Below are positions 45,119-55,233 of a stretch of DNA of 64,000 nt, piece after piece; position 1 is the first letter of the stretch; every line of letters starts with the position of its first letter. The stretch is taken from NCBI GenBank assembly GCA_002897115.2, contig BCIH01000005.1:225308-289307 (forward strand), read 5' to 3'. The notes below the pieces were generated by a model that ran no database searches, was not told the DNA's origin, and worked only from the letters and a program-made list of their open reading frames with translations. Source of the DNA: Prototheca cutis. Taxonomy: Eukaryota; Chlorophyta; Trebouxiophyceae; Chlorellales; Chlorellaceae. The position numbers and the translations under genes are program-made.

Positions 45119-45575
45119 CTGCCCGTGAAAAGGCTCCGGCCGGACGCCGTCGAAGATCAGACCCAGTGCCACATAGCACATGTTTCGCGCCGCGTTCTTG
45201 TCGCGGTTGTGCACGACGCCGCAGACCTCATCCTGGCACTGCCGGACAAGGTGCTTGTTCTTGGCGAGGGGCAGTCCCCCAGGTGTAGTGCCGCATTGCA
45301 CGCCGAGCAAACCTGCGGTGTGGCGCACTTGGCGTAGGCGTGACCGACAGCCCGCGGAAACTGTGCGTGCATGGCTGCGAACGCATGTGCATGTGTGTGC
45401 TCACCCTGAACCCGCACAAGCCCCACCATCACATAACGGAGGCGGCGCAGCAGCGACTACGACGTCACGTGGGGGCACTGGCCGACGGCGCTTTCCTTGT
45501 CGCCCCTGCACACATGCATGCAACGCACATTGGGGGCACAGCGTTCATTAGGGTTAGGCTTGGCCTGGACCCACA
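44870..45575 (-). pseudogene. Fanzor (eukaryotic TnpB-like) nuclease, decayed C-terminal half, partly duplicated
   Basis: Read on the minus strand, a segment DKESAVGQCPHVTS, a TAG, and SLLRRLRYVMVGLVRV resemble the region before the zinc ribbon. After a possible intron comes TPQVCSACNAALHLGD, the first CxxC. In the next frame comes VRQCQDEVCGVVHNRDKNAARNM and ALGLIFDGVRPEPF, the second zinc half and RuvC-III of Fanzor/TnpB. One frame shift and one stop suggest a pseudogene. The RuvC-I segment and the expected acidic residue of RuvC-II are not found. The C-terminal 104 bases occur again at 44870-44973 across a gap, with four transitions, three of them silent in this frame. TnpB and Fanzor proteins are RNA-guided nucleases of transposons; activity here is doubtful. 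Confidence 0.58.
44974..45118. repeat. assembly gap followed by poly-G, flanked by near-duplicates
   Basis: N at 44974-45070 leads into about 48 G residues. Both sides carry the same 104-base Fanzor-like end (44870-44973 and 45119-45222). This may be a tandem copy, two haplotypes or an assembly error. Confidence 0.9.
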
Positions 45576-46598
45576 CAGGGGGCTGTCGTACCATGGCAAG
45601 CGTACAGTTCTGCTGGCATCAAAGACAGTGGCATCTGAAGTCAACCAAGTAGTCTGCTCTGCGTTGGCGACTCACCAGAAGCGGCAGTGCCACTATTTCC
45701 GGCGATCCCACAGCAATGCCTGTATCTGGTTGATGATACACAAGTGTTGCCTGGATTTCAAGCCCAATGAGAACGCCAGGGCAACAGTCCGAGCGATCCC
45801 AGGAGCTTCAGCGATGCCATGTACTCTCCGGCCCCCGGACACTGGCGTTCAACCCCCAGACTGAACTGCCTACAACCCCCTGATCAAATGCCTCCTGCTT
45901 GGGGTTGCCAATACACCAATGAAATAGTACCACAGCGGGAAGACCACGAGAATATCTTAGATGGTGGGTTGTGCAGAGCCAAACAAAGGCATTAGCCCCG
46001 CTCATGCCAGTCCCCTCGCCGCAGCCATGTTGAAGGGCCCAGCAGGCGGGGTTAGGCAAACCACTACAATCGCAAGCAGAAGATTCTCTATTCCATTCCT
46101 GATCTTCTAAAATTGTTCGATATACATAATTCTGAAAGGAACGGGCGTTGCAAAGGCCCATCCGCGCTGTTCAGAGGGCCCGATCCTTGGTACGGCGCCC
46201 CGAGGGTGTTTCGGAGAGAAAAGCTGCCTGTAGGCACGCCCACCTCCTTCGCAGAGCTGCCCGCCCATTGCGTGAGTGCTTTGGGATAAAAACTGTCGGG
46301 CAGCAGGCGAGGTTGGTGGAAGCAAGAGGGCCCCTAAGACGATTTGTTAACATAGTGGCTGCCCCGGAGTGATCTTTCGCAGTTCCGTCCATCCAAAGCA
46401 GTTCCCGAGCCTGCCATGCACCTTGCCTGATGGGCATACTCGCCTCGGGCCTTGAAGCGGAAGCCTATGGAAGCATTATCCCGCATAACGAGCACATTTG
46501 CATATGACTTGGGACTTGCGTCCCTGACTGGTCGCTTGATGTAGCGAGTGGGGCATTGGCTTGGTTCGAGGTGGGAAGGCCTGCCGTCAGGGGACATC
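45576..46598. other. stretch without a supported gene, upstream of the Fanzor remnant
   Basis: Both strands have medium-length open frames but no motif I recognise. The N-terminal and RuvC-I parts of the Fanzor-like gene would be expected on the minus strand here. I looked for a DPG-type motif and did not find one. Decay or undetected introns could explain this. Confidence 0.3.
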
Positions 46599-47650
46599 AT
46601 GTCCCGCATCGCGGCTGTGTTTCGTGGGGTAAGACTCTTGGGGTTTGTGGCATTGAAATTGAATAGAGAACCGAACTGTTGGGAATCTGAATGCGGCGCA
46701 TCGTGACATGGCAATGATGGGAAGGAGCCATAGCCAGGCGAGCCCCACCCCTCTCTCTAGGTCTGGAGCAAGTGCAGGACTGGTCTGTTTCGTGATCCCG
46801 TGAGTATGGAACTTTTAAATTGGGACTGGAATGTCTCGAGGAGTTGACATCTGGTGCTTGCAGTGCTGTAGTGATGGGAAAAAGGCCCCCTCAGATTGCG
46901 TGCGTAGGGGGGGTTGGGGGNGGGGGNGGGGTATGAGCGGGGGGGAGAGATTGCTTGGGCAAAGCCTGCTAAGCGAATCATTCCAGCCACCTCACCGCGT
47001 GTGTCCTGCACAAACCCTGCTGTCTCACAGGAGGAACTCAAGCTTCAGCAACTCAAGGTCCAGCTGGAAGAGCGCAAGGCACAGCTGGAAGCGCTGCAGC
47101 GTGCAAAGGCAGAGGCAGAGGCTCAGGAGCGGAGGCAGCTGGCCGCCATGCTGGACGGCGTGCTCGACCGGCAAAAGGAACTGCACAGACGAAGGGTACG
47201 CATTGTATTATACTGCTGGGGGAATTTGTTGCCACCAACAAGGCCACCATCACCACCTTCCCAAGCAAAAAGTAGAACTGAACAAACCCTGTAAAGCCCG
47301 CAAACTGAAAAAAAACTCTCCAGGCAGCGGAGCTGGAGGGCTTGGATCCCGCTTTCCTGGTGCAGCCCGGCGAGGACCGGGGCCCCGCGGCGGCCGCCGA
47401 GGCCGAGCGTGCGGCACGCGCACGGCGCAGCGTCGTCGAGGCAGAAGCTGACGCGCTGCTGAGTTTGCTCGGCAGCCGTGGGTTCCAGGTGCAGGGCGGC
47501 GAAGACGCTGCGCTCGAGGCGTTGGAAACGGCCGGCGAAGATGAGCCAAGTCCTGCTGCAGAGGCGGCAGCAGGTGTGCCAGACAGAGGAGACCACACGG
47601 CTGCGGGGGGCACGCCAGGCCCAAGGAGCAGGCCTGTCGAGGGGCAATAG
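46599..47650 (+). CDS. small coiled-coil protein of unknown function
   Basis: A possible first exon (46599-46628) encodes MSRIAAVFRG and ends at GTAAGA. It joins in frame to 47031, which reads EELKLQQLKVQLEERKAQLE and KAEAEAQERRQLAAMLDGVL, a clear coiled coil. After a GTACGC donor the frame resumes at 47324 with AAELEGLDPAFLVQPGEDRG, then SVVEAEADALLSLLGSRGFQ, and an Ala/Glu-rich tail stopping at 47650. The intervening intron holds two isolated N bases in a G run. Total is about 175 residues. The first exon is a guess based on phase. No family is recognised. Confidence 0.48.
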
Positions 47651-48287
47651 GTGTTTCCTAGTCCCGACGGCCGTCGGCCGCGTCTGTGTTCTTGGGCATC
47701 CGTTGATGGGGAGCGCAGTTTGGTGGCCAATGTGTAGGGCACCGCCCGCACCCCGCTGCTAGACGATGACAAAGCATGGCAACCCCCTGGTGACGAGCGC
47801 ACACACGTCTCCGCACAGCCTTCATGCCACCCCTCCCCTTTTTGTCCCAGCCCCTGCACGTGTGCTTGAAGCACCCGAAAACACGCGATGGCTTGCAAGC
47901 CACGGTACTGCACCTGTCGTGACGTGCCGTTTGACAGCTTTCAAAAATGCAAACACGACTCAACAAAGACAAGCAAGGGTGCTTGGGTGCACAGCACAGC
48001 TGCGCCAGTCGGTCTTGCATGGCCGGGAAGAGGCGACCTGTCCGGGGAGACTGGTTGTTCAACAGGGAAAGCCCCTTGACGGCGCCAGTTCCCTCACCAA
48101 ACTCGCCTCCTGGCGCCACCCAAAGAAAACACGCACAAGGGGGAGCACGGGCGTCCACGCCATGCTCCATTTCTATTCACGCCTTGCACTGCACGCACGC
48201 AGTCAGTCGGGTGCAGTAATTTCATGGAATGTGTTCATTCATCGGCGCTGGTCGCTCACATGCGGCTCGCCAACGCGCTTGCCCCGC
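47651..48287. other. intergenic between convergent genes
   Basis: About 640 bases lie between the stop codons of the coiled-coil gene and gamma-glutamyl hydrolase. Open frames here are short and lack motifs. It should hold two 3' ends. I see no RNA gene or repeat. Confidence 0.35.
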
Positions 48288-48712
48288 TCAGTTGCCGACC
48301 CGCCGGGTGGCCCTCTCCTCCAGGCGCGCCTCGTACTCGGACCAAGGCGGGAAGAAGTACGACTCGTCAAAGTCCACCTCCTCGCCCTTGAACTTGGCCT
48401 GCAGAGATGGTCGGGGTGCGCCAGCAGGAGGGGCGGTGTCTTTAAGCAAGGGAGGGAACCTTCCCACAAGTTTCCGGACAGGCATGCACCTCCAAACCTT
48501 TGACCACCATCATTCTTTCTCCCACAACAAAAGCTCCATTCTCCCTTTCCACCCTGCGTCACACACACCTTGCCGGTGTAGTCCAGGCGGTCGTTGTAGA
48601 TGAGGAGGTCGATTTCCTCGTTCAGGTTGCCAACCGAGTGATGGTTCCGGCGTGCCTGGTTCACAAAGTAGTTGCCCAGCTCCTGCGATGTGGTGGGGGT
48701 CAGGGTGGGAAT

Positions 48713-48788
<76 letters not shown>

Positions 48789-50782
48789 GTTGGGGGGGGC
48801 TGACCTGATGGAAGGGAGTTTTTTGGGGGGGGGGATTGCACGGAATCTCCACAACAGACTTCCACAACCCTTCACGGACCTGGGTCACCACAATCGCGTC
48901 AGGCTCGTGGGGGATGTCCTTGTCCAGGGTCCACTCATAGGCGTTCTTCTCCGGGTGCCTGCAGGTCCAAGGGTTGAGGGGCATGTCAGTTGGGAAGGCC
49001 GGCGTCAGCTCCTGCTTGCCGGCACAAACCCAGCAGCCCTAACCACTATGCCTGGTCATGCATGTTGAACCCCCCCCAAAAAAGGTACCAGCCAAAAATA
49101 AAGAAAAAGCCAAAGCCTCCGTACCACTGGGTCGCAGTGATGGGGTAGTTGATGGCCTCCATGGTGGACACATATGTCGCGCCAGCACGGTCCACAGACA
49201 GCGTCAGAACATTGAAAAAGTCTACCAGCGTAGGGTTTTCCGCAATCGCAGTCCACGGCAGGCCTGGGTGGTGAGCGAGTGGGTGTGTGGGTGTGGGCTT
49301 GTTGAACGAGCGCACGGGGGGGACTATCCAATGCATTGCACACCACGGCAGAACGACGATGCGGGCCAGGCGACGCATGGTGCGTCCTGGGTGCACACGC
49401 CAACATTCTCCCCTCCTTGCAACGGGCCGGACCGCCTCTCACCCTTGACGTGGTTTTGCATGGCGTAGGGCTTGGACATCAGGTGGTTGTACACCTTTTT
49501 GGGAATCGCAGACAGAATATCGCTGCGGTGGGTGGTGGCGTGGCATGAGGCGCGCTCAGTCACGCATGATCGGAGGAGTTTGTCGAAGTAAACATGCTGC
49601 CCCACATATCCCCGCCGATGTCCCCGACCATTGAGTCACCAGATCGCATCCAACCACCCAAAGCACACACACACACACATGCACATACCTCTTCTTGGCC
49701 TTGTCGGTCGGGAACAGTGGCGTGGGCATATTCTCGGCATCAAAGTCTGCCAGAATACTGTGGTTCTTGGAGGCAATCACCGCCAGCGTCTCAAAGCCCA
49801 GGCAGGTGCCGTGCATCTGCACATGGGTCACCATGGAGTTAAGGGTCCTTTTTTCTATTTATGTTGTTGGCGCCCTGGCATTGACGGACAACAAAACCGC
49901 GTTCGACACCCCCGGTCCTCATCACAGTGCGTGCCCAGGCACAGCCCCAAACAGGTCCAAGCAGCGGGAATGCGTCAGCATGGCTTGCCACCACGCCACC
50001 CCTGTTTCCCCAGGGCAGGACCACTGACCGGGAAAAAATCGCCGTGGTCGTTGGCCTCCAGGGTCAAATCAAACAGCCTGGTGACGACGTCGAAGAAAGG
50101 GTGGCCGGGGCGCAGATCCTGGGAGCCCCCGGGGATCAGGATGCCGTTCACCATGGAGAACCTGTGACCGGGTCGGTGGGGGGATTGGGGATTTTCTGGA
50201 CAAGGCTTTATGGGCGGCCGACAGCTCCGCACACAAGCGGTCCCGGGCATTGCAAGGGCGTTGCACCATCACCCTGGGGCCCATGTCCTGGGGCCACCTG
50301 GTCCACTCCCTGCACCCGCCGCGTATATACACCCACCTGTGCTCAACCTCATGCGGAGGAGTGTCGGCCAGAATGGGGATCACGCGGGCCCCTGCGCCCT
50401 CCAGGAACTTGATGTAGGATGCGGCAATGTAGCTCCAGCCCTTGGGTGCCGGGTTCCCAAACTGCGCAGATGGCGGAAGCGGACATGCATACCGTTGCGC
50501 GAAATGTGAAGCGCTGTCTTTGACAAGGCCATTCCATTGCATGCCCAGCACACATTGTTCTGCATATGCCTGGCAACAGGCACGGCGCGTACACCCACCC
50601 ACCTGGGTCACCACGCCGATGATGGGCCGGAGGTTGGTCCGCTCCTTCTTGGAGTCATCCTTGTTCTTCTTGTTGCCCAAGAGCTGTGCACTGAGTTTGT
50701 CGACATCATTGTCAAGAGGACGCAGCGCCTGCACTGCCAGCGCACCGAAGAGTGCGAGCAGAAGCACCGTACGGAACGCCAT
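48288..50782 (-). CDS. GGH: gamma-glutamyl hydrolase (folate polyglutamate hydrolase)
   Basis: GGH trims polyglutamate tails from folates in vacuole or lysosome. From the ATG at 50782 the leader MAFRTVLLLALFGALAVQA is a signal peptide. Motifs in exon order: LRPIIGVVTQ, SYIAASYIKFLEGAGARVIPI, MVNGILIPGGSQDL, then HGTCLGFETLAVI with the nucleophile Cys. After these come KPYAMQNHVK, LPWTAIAENPTLVDFFNVLT and STMEAINYPITATQW. The catalytic-His segment HPEKNAYEW follows, then NYFVNQARRNHHS and FDESYFFPPWSEY. The protein ends RRVGN at 48288. Nine exons join by GT-AG introns. One intron near 48700 carries a long CA repeat on the sense strand about 30 bases before the acceptor. The gene diverges from HDAC with about 350 bases between starts. 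Confidence 0.95.
48714..48788 (-). repeat. (CA)n microsatellite on the sense strand of a GGH intron
   Basis: Written as (GT)n on the plus strand, about 36 units. On the transcribed sense strand it is CA and ends about 30 bases before the acceptor of the ELGNYFVNQ exon at 48682. Confidence 0.95.
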
Positions 50783-51133
50783 ACTGTCTGGCACACGGGA
50801 ATTCCACAGGGTCTTCCAGTGCAGGGCTCGAGCCTCCAACCACCTCCGACGGTGAGGTGGAGAGCGCAGAGTGGAATGCCTCGCCTCTGGGGGCTTTCGA
50901 GCACGCCTTGTACCCGGCCCGCGGTGCGGTCGGAATGCCCCCGTGCGAATCTGAGTCGAAATGCTGCCCTGCTGCCACGTATGCGGTGGCGAAGCAGGGC
51001 ACCCCTGCAGCTGTTTCAGAAGCCCCGGGCACTCCATTGGCCCAGTTTTTCATTCCATTGATCGAATCACATAGTTTCATGAGGTGAAGATTGAGGTGGA
51101 AGGGCCTGCGGGGCCCGGACGGAGTGCGCCACT
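50783..51133. promoter_or_regulatory. divergent intergenic region, GGH / HDAC
   Basis: About 350 bases separate the two divergent start codons. It must contain both promoters, but I see no certain core element. Confidence 0.4.
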
Positions 51134-53000
51134 ATGTCTACCAGGAAGCAGAAGGTGGCCTACTTTTATGACAGTGAGTCCATCGCGACTGTGCCGTGGG
51201 CGTTGTGGACGATCGTTTCTGGGATCGGATGTGCATTAATGTGCGTTCCGACACCCTACACCCGGCCTCGCCTTACCAGACGAGTACACTGGCTTTTACT
51301 ACGGGGCGGACCACCCCATGAAGCCCCAGCGCATCGCCATGACCCACAACCTGATTCTTGGCTACGGACTCCACGAACACATGGATGTCTACGTGAGTGG
51401 AGGGGGTGATTCGTTCTCAGAAGGATTCTTGGGCATGCAGAGGTGTCGGAATCTTCCCTGCAGCCCGGACGATCAGTTGTGCATCCCTTCCAGTGGTCCA
51501 GGCCTGGTGGGCCCGGCATCACGAATGCCCCCTCCCCCAAGCCCCCCAACACCATGCAGCGGCCGCGCAGGGCACAGCACGACGAACTGACGGCCTTCCA
51601 CACCGAGGAGTATGTGACCATGCTCCAGCAGACAACGCCCGAGCAGGCCCGAGCCAACCCGCAGGCGTACCTGCGATATGGCATCGAGATGGACTGCCCT
51701 GTGTTTTATGGCTTGTTTGATTTCTGCCGACTCTACGCCGGCGCCAGCATAGGTGGGGCCTGAATGTGGTTGTGCAGGTGGAGGGCCGTGTACTGGGAGA
51801 CAACTCTAGGGAACAAATGTATGCCGAGCGCTCTCATCGCGTCCCAATCACCGCCCACTGCAGACGCAGCGAACAAGCTGTTGAACCAGCAGGCGGACAT
51901 CGCCATCAATTGGGGCGGCGGCCTGCACCACGCAAAAAAGGGCGAGGCTTCTGGGTTCTGTTACGTCAACGACTGTGTGCTGGGAATCCTGGAGCTGTTG
52001 AGGGGTTTCCCGCGCGTGCTGTATGTGGACATTGATGTGCACCACGGCGACGGTGTGGAGGAAGCCTTTTATACCACAGACCGTGTGATGACGGTGAGCT
52101 TCCATCTCAAGCGCGAGGGCTTTTTCCCCGGGACGGGGGCGTTGTCTGACGAGGGCGAGGGCGCGGGGCGCGGGTACGCCCTCAACGTGCCTCTCGACGA
52201 AGGCATCGACGACGAGCAGTACTTGGGCGTGTTTCGCCCCATCATGGACGCGGTGGTGGCGGCGTTTGACCCCGGCGCCATCCTGCTGCAGTGCGGTGCC
52301 GACTCGGTCAAAGGCGACCGCCTGGGGCCCTGGAACCTGAGCGTCCGGGGACACGCCGCGGCCGTGGCCCACGTCCAGGCCTATGGCCTGCCTCTCCTGG
52401 TCGTGGGTGGCGGCGGCTACATCAAGACCACCGTGGCGCGGGCCTGGACGCTGGAAACCGCCACGCTGCTGGGTGTGGAGGTCGAAGATGCCCTCCCTCA
52501 AAACCCCTACCTCGAGTATTTCGGGCCGGAATTCAGGCTCACCTGGGACCGGCCAAAGGTGTGTTTGGTCTGCTGTTTCGGTGGTGTTTTTTGGTATAGC
52601 GGTGGCCAATGCTCAAAGACTGCAGGCGGTGCAAGGCAGTCGCTGGGCCAAGCGGCAGCTGAACTGACCTCGAGAGTTTGACAAATTGCCAGCTACCCAT
52701 CCCACCACATACAAACAACGACAAGAACAAAATCACCCTTAATGACGCCAGTTTAATGCCAACTGTAATAAGCGTGCGGAGCTGGAGAAACTCAAGGCGC
52801 ACGTCCTGCAGCGGCTGCGGGGCCTGCCCAATGCTCCCGGGGCAGGGCTATCCCTGCACCCGCCTCAGGAACTGGCGACAGAGCCGCGGCTTGAGCACCC
52901 AGACGCCGAGCAGGCACGCATGCTTGAGTACGTGGGCGCTCACTACGCCCAGCACTTGTGGTGCGTCGAACAAGGCTACGCTGGTGATGCCTTTTTTTAA
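51134..53000 (+). CDS. HDAC: class I histone deacetylase (RPD3/HDAC1 type)
   Basis: Class I HDACs remove acetyl groups from histone lysines in nuclear corepressor complexes. Exon 1 from 51134 gives KQKVAYFYD. The next has [20 protein letters not shown], then [16 protein letters not shown] and [14 protein letters not shown]. The main exon carries [20 protein letters not shown] (paired catalytic His) and [19 protein letters not shown] (zinc ligands Asp and His). It continues with [25 protein letters not shown] (third zinc ligand) and [18 protein letters not shown] (catalytic Tyr). The final exon reads [20 protein letters not shown] and ends GYAGDAFF at 53000. All ligands are intact, so it should be active. 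The acidic/Lys-rich tail of animal HDAC1 is missing. Introns are GT-AG. Confidence 0.95.
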
Positions 53001-53511
53001 CCCAACGGTGCGTGGCGTGGGCGTGCCCAATGTGTCCTCAGAGAACAGCGGCGCAGTTGACGCTGCTCAGTTTCTTACCTTCTTTCGCTGTCAAAGGGGT
53101 GACCAAGGATGAGGAACTGGATGTGCTCGTGTGCACGTGTCCGACTTGTCAGTTCCACTTGTGTTGATTTCATTGGATGCCGGGAGTACATGCCCCTGGT
53201 CACCATTGTGGTGGCATCCTCGCCGATGGGAGCATGCTGCTCATCACCACCACGCAAGGATGTCTGTGGCCACCCAGGTTTCAGGCATGCGAATGGTAAA
53301 GGAATCTGTGGACTAGCTTGTAGCTCGAACGTGGGTTGGACCTGCTGTCAGGGCCAGACCCGCAAGCAGGGGTGATGCTAGGGTTTCCCTTTCGGGCTGC
53401 CGGTCGGCATCCCAGCTGTCCCGGGCGGTGCCCTGACCTTGCGCCCGAAGATCGTTCCGCGACAAGGACTATCTCCTTCGGATTGCGAACATTGTTTTGC
53501 AGCCACAACCC
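53001..53511. other. intergenic between tandem genes
   Basis: No coding region is supported. Short frames on both strands lack motifs. It lies between the HDAC stop and the weak small-membrane-protein gene. Confidence 0.35.
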
Positions 53512-54312
53512 TATGACAGCGCGCTGGGAAGCCCGCAGTTGGTATCGCCCTGCGCTCAAAAACTTGTGTCGACTGGAAGGGAGCAGGCCATCAGGATGAG
53601 GTGGGTGCCCGCTGCGAGGCTCATGGATCCCAGAGCACAGCCGTTTCTAGCAGCGCGGTGCCATTCGGAGACGGCGCGATGCCCTTGCCACTGCCATTAC
53701 CTTGCCAGCATCGCCGAGCACGGCTGCCAGCCGCTTGCCCCACGCGCCTCCCTTCCACAGTGTGTTCAGCACGCCTCGTGGAATCGCCCTGATTGGCGTG
53801 TGTGTCTTTTCTCTTGGGGGGTTCGTCATATCCCAGCTCTCCCAGAGCACTGAGAACCCCGCCCTGCAGCAAGCGCTGACCATGGCCCTTGTTTTCTGGT
53901 GAGCTCACGGTGCAGGGGTGGGGCTGAGGAGCAGCGGGAAGGGGGTTCACTGATCAAAACAGCTGGTGAACACCAGCAAGTTCCAGCCTTCACCACATCC
54001 CCACAAAGCAATTTCATGTTATAGGTCAATATTCAGTCTGAAGACGACGTACGACTACGCCATGGGCAAGAGGAAGAGCGATGCAGAGCAGCAGCGAGTG
54101 ACAGTGAGCCCTGGCAGTGGGGTTGTTTGCTGATTCTGGGAGAGCAGATTCCCACGGCCAGGCATGTGGCTTTTAAAACAATCTGTTGCTGGATCTTCAT
54201 TTGCCACCATTCCGGCTGAGCTGAGCAGACGCTTCATCTTTTCTATCACGTGCAGTCTGCGGCTGCAACGCCAGCGGCACCAGTCACCCGAGCACGCCGC
54301 CGGAGGGATTAG
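53512..54312 (+). CDS. small single-helix membrane protein, start uncertain
   Basis: A well formed exon begins after TTCCACAG at 53761 and reads FSTPRGIALIGVCVFSLGGF, VISQLSQSTENPALQQALTM and ALVF, with a hydrophobic helix at its start. It joins after GTGAGC and TTATAG to WSIFSLKTTYDYAMGKRKSD. A short last exon, SAAATPAAPVTRARRRRD, stops at 54312. The first exon is unclear; a frame from about 53512 (MTARWEARSWYRPAL) is a candidate, but its donor does not fit cleanly. I do not recognise the family. A basic, Arg-rich C-terminus after one or two helices suggests a small endomembrane or mitochondrial protein. Confidence 0.4.
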
Positions 54313-55233
54313 GACGGGGGAGTGAAGCTTGGGACAGCACTTGGAGGAGGCCTTTGTGTGGCGGGGGAGCAGTGACGGGGATCGCCAGACTGTCCGTCCC
54401 GTCATGGTGGCTGTCCACAGCATTGCCTGGCTACGCTCACAGCCTCTGAATGCTAATGCATGCATGGAAGTCATATGTGTGTGTGCCAGGAAGTCTGTGG
54501 AACTGGAGGCTCCACCCTGCATTCCCCAGCTGGAGGACAGCGCCACGTACTGCTTCAAAAAGGCCACCGGCACTGGCGAGGTCAGTCACACCCAACGAAG
54601 GCAGGAACCACTCCCCTGACCATCATGAACGTGTAAAATGTCTCACAAACCGTCATGAGGCATCGAATTTTCTCGGCGACAGCCTAACACGATCTACCAA
54701 TCGTGCTGCAGCCGAGGGGGGAGGGAAGTTGGGGTCGGGCCCCGCTCGAGGCAAAAACCTCCGGACCAGGTGCGCCCCAAACTGGTATTGCTGCCTGTGA
54801 TTAACCTTGCATCAATGAGAGATAACTATACTCCTGTGCCAAGGTTCGGCTTGATATAGTATTGGCTTTTCCAGGAGGGGAGATCCTTGTCAGCGATGCG
54901 CGCTCGGATCAATCCCCGTGCGATCCCACCTCAACGGGGTGCGCCAGGTAACATTCTCAACCGACTCGATTGCATCGCCCTCTTGTAGACGCGTTGGAGC
55001 CACTGCGAGCTATACTGGAAGAGCCATGATAATGGAATCCTATGCTTCGAGAGTGAACAACTGAGAAGACCTTGCAGAGCGATTGCACAGAGGAACGACC
55101 GCCCTCCTTGCAATGGGCAAGGAGGGGTCGTTCCGAGCTCGGTCTCGGTCATCCAACCTCCTTCCTGTGCTCGGAGAGGGCTCCAGTACGTTATAATGGT
55201 GTCTGTTTTGTGTGCCTGTTTTTAAATGCGAGC
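54313..55233. other. intergenic stretch with a long imperfect hairpin
   Basis: An open frame at 54329-54619 has no motif and is not supported. The notable structure is an inverted repeat at 55092-55134 with arms of about 19 bases, entered separately. The right end should contain the leader of the GT31 gene. Confidence 0.4.
55092..55134. repeat. imperfect inverted repeat, arms about 19 bases
   Basis: The left arm GGAACGACCGCCCTCCTTGC is followed by AATGG and a right arm that is its reverse complement, except for one or two unpaired bases. It is about 100 bases upstream of the GT31 start codon. Any transcript through it would form a stable stem. Confidence 0.75.
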
